Positions 63,019 to 64,000 of a stretch of DNA of 64,000 nucleotides are shown piece after piece. The DNA is taken from positions 1-64,000 of the forward strand of contig NZ_WSTB01000016.1 of assembly GCF_009789235.1 (NCBI RefSeq), read 5' to 3'. The stretch is from Flavobacterium hydrocarbonoxydans (lineage in GTDB: Bacteria > Bacteroidota > Bacteroidia > Flavobacteriales > Flavobacteriaceae). Every line of letters begins with the position of its first letter. The first letter of the stretch is position 1. Under the pieces are notes generated by a model. It did not search any database. It saw nothing but the letters and a program-made list of their open reading frames with translations, and had not been told where the DNA came from. The translations under genes and the position numbers were made by a program.

Positions 63019-63109
63019 TTTTAGATTTTAGATTTTAGATTTTAGATTTTAGATTTTAGATTTTAGATTTTAGATTTTAGATTTTAGATTTTAGATTTTA
63101 GATTTTAGA
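63019..63109. repeat. Perfect heptamer tandem array, 13 copies
   Basis: TTTTAGA repeated 13 times without a mismatch (91 bp). It occupies the upstream promoter region of mnmA and ends in the arm of a terminator hairpin of the next gene. Confidence 0.95.
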
Positions 63110-63139
63110 TTTTTTGAAATTTTCAATTTCAAAAAATCT
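63107..63139 (-). terminator. Terminator of the YwqK-like gene
   Basis: 15-bp perfect stem (63107-63121 with 63125-63139) with a 3-nt loop, overlapping the last heptamer. Confidence 0.65.
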
Positions 63140-63185
63140 GTTTCAAAACTTAGAGACTTAAAATCTTAGTAACTTAGTCGCTTTT

Positions 63186-63905
63186 TTATTCCATTTTAGG
63201 TTTGGACTCAGCACGAAAAGCACTTTTTGGATCACTCATATTCACCTCTTTTTGGAGTTTTCCTTTTTCATAAAACTGCCACATACCTACTTTTTTCCCG
63301 TTTTTAAATTTTCCCTTTGAGGCTACAACCCCATCAGAATCATAAAAAGTAGCATCTCCATTGTACTCATTATTCTTATAAGTACTCTGTTCCAGAAGTA
63401 TTCCGTTTTGTCCTGTTTTTTTATAAATTCCTTCTTTTAAACCATTTTTATAGGTCAGTTCTTCGGCAATTTTAGCATCTGGATAATACACCGTTCTTAA
63501 TCCTTCTAATTTGCCTTTTTTATAGTTTTCGAGTGTCATTACTACTTTGGAAGCTTTGTGGTAATACTTCCATTCGCCTTCGTTATTTTTTCCAAATGAT
63601 TTTCCTTCACTTACTTTATTTTTATTCTGATCATAAAAAATAGTGTAACAACTTCCGTCATTCGCTGTAAAATCGCGGGTAGCCACTACATCTCCTTTTT
63701 TAGTATCGTCAAAATATTTGAAAATTCCCGTTTCTTTTCCGTGGCTAAATGTTCCTTCGTAACGCGGACGCTTCGAAAGTTCGTAGATACCTTTCCATAA
63801 ACCATGTTTTTTTCCGTTTGCATCTAGCTTATTGATGTCGGTTTGTGCGTGAATCAAGAACGCATTAAGTAATACAAATCCAATAATTATTTTTTTGTAC
63901 ATCAT
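63186..63905 (-). CDS. YwqK-like MORN-repeat exported protein
   Basis: 239 residues. Signal peptide (about 1-20, ending IHAQ) and at least six MORN-like beta units of the pattern G-x-x-x-G-x-W/Y-x-x-Y (examples: NNEGEWKYYHKASKVV, KNGLKEGIYKKTGQNG, KNGKKVGMWQFYEKGK). Families of this kind are called YwqK antitoxin-like or toxin-antitoxin repeats, but no toxin is nearby. Role unknown; probably periplasmic or surface-located. Confidence 0.82.
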   Translation of the reverse strand: MMYKKIIIGFVLLNAFLIHAQTDINKLDANGKKHGLWKGIYELSKRPRYEGTFSHGKETGIFKYFDDTKKGDVVATRDFTANDGSCYTIFYDQNKNKVSEGKSFGKNNEGEWKYYHKASKVVMTLENYKKGKLEGLRTVYYPDAKIAEELTYKNGLKEGIYKKTGQNGILLEQSTYKNNEYNGDATFYDSDGVVASKGKFKNGKKVGMWQFYEKGKLQKEVNMSDPKSAFRAESKPKME

Positions 63906-63925
63906 ATTTTAATGTTTAAAAGAAG

Positions 63926-64000
63926 CCTAATGTCTGAGTTTAGCCCCGATGGAGGCGGTATCTCCCGATTTAGAAAAACAAGGCTTTTTTGCCGTAGTTT
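63926..64000 (+). repeat. Intergenic repeat with conserved ends, copy 3 (cut by window end)
   Basis: Begins CCTAATG and has TAGCCCCGATGGAGGCGGTA from 63941, matching the 5' end of copy 1 closely. The hairpin core and 3' end lie outside the window. The upstream sequence AAGAAGCCTAAT continues the pattern. Confidence 0.6.

Noticed and set aside
63019..63109. TTTTAGA array considered as a telomere-like or integrase site
   Set aside because: Linear ends or recombinase genes are not present; it is a simple tandem repeat in a promoter region.
63186..63905. YwqK-like gene as the antitoxin of a new toxin system
   Set aside because: The protein has a signal peptide and MORN repeats and no toxin candidate lies beside it inside the window.
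1..64000. Search for tRNA, rRNA, prophage and transposase genes
   Set aside because: No cloverleaf, rRNA segment, integrase or transposase motif could be recognised by eye.

Overview
The window looks like a piece of a Flavobacterium chromosome close to F. johnsoniae. The evidence is low GC, AT-rich intergenic DNA, promoters with the Bacteroidetes -7 element TAnnTTTG, a SusC/SusD polysaccharide utilization locus, a subtilase with a type IX secretion (T9SS) sorting domain, and families typical of Flavobacteriia (DUF3810, DUF4834, DUF4268). I see no rRNA, tRNA, CRISPR array, prophage or transposase gene. It reads as core chromosome with small accessory pieces and many short non-coding repeats.

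Layout. 1-7 kb: an orphan AT-rich ORF, an MBL hydrolase, a conserved 485-residue protein of unknown function, bcp inside a dense repeat cluster, nth and a TPR protein. 7.3-8.1 kb: a sigma-70 factor followed by a 47-residue protein. 8.4-20.2 kb: a polysaccharide utilization locus (regulator, SusC, SusD, glycan-binding lipoprotein, two GH16 enzymes), most likely for laminarin or another beta-glucan. 20.6-31.8 kb: uvrA, an MscS channel, and a flippase, glycosyltransferase and YfhO run for envelope glycans. 31.9-39.2 kb: an outer-membrane protein, GNAT and SAM-methyltransferase genes, a PLP acyltransferase that may make sulfonolipid precursors, a NYN-LOTUS protein and a glutamate-synthase-like flavoenzyme. 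39.3-42.1 kb: two paralogous lipoproteins, and a GH88 hydrolase next to a frameshifted YhcH gene. 42.2-51.4 kb: ABC exporter, rdgB, DEAD-box helicase, a DM13 lipoprotein with an outer-membrane partner, DUF389 protein and a 36-residue Lys-rich protein. 51.5-58.7 kb: pepD, a toxin-antitoxin pair, DUF3810 protein, an ECF sigma factor with a membrane partner, acyltransferase, NUDIX, DUF4268 and DUF202 proteins. 58.7-64 kb: flavin oxidoreductase, T9SS subtilase, mnmA and a YwqK-like MORN protein.

How the parts work together. In the utilization locus a glucan would be captured by SusD and the glycan-binding lipoprotein, cut by the lipid-anchored GH16, imported by SusC and cut further by the second GH16. 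The regulator carries its sensor and its DNA-binding domain on one membrane-spanning chain. The T9SS subtilase and the possible sulfonolipid enzyme relate to secretion and gliding in this genus.

The most distinctive non-coding content is (a) an intergenic repeat family with conserved ends and a variable hairpin core (three copies, one cut by the window edge), and (b) several unrelated-sequence arrays that all have a 7-bp period, three of them just upstream of start codons. I found no clear-cut new defence or mobile system. Several start codons were moved from the longest ORF to a downstream codon, because the first codon lies inside a -7 element or a repeat.
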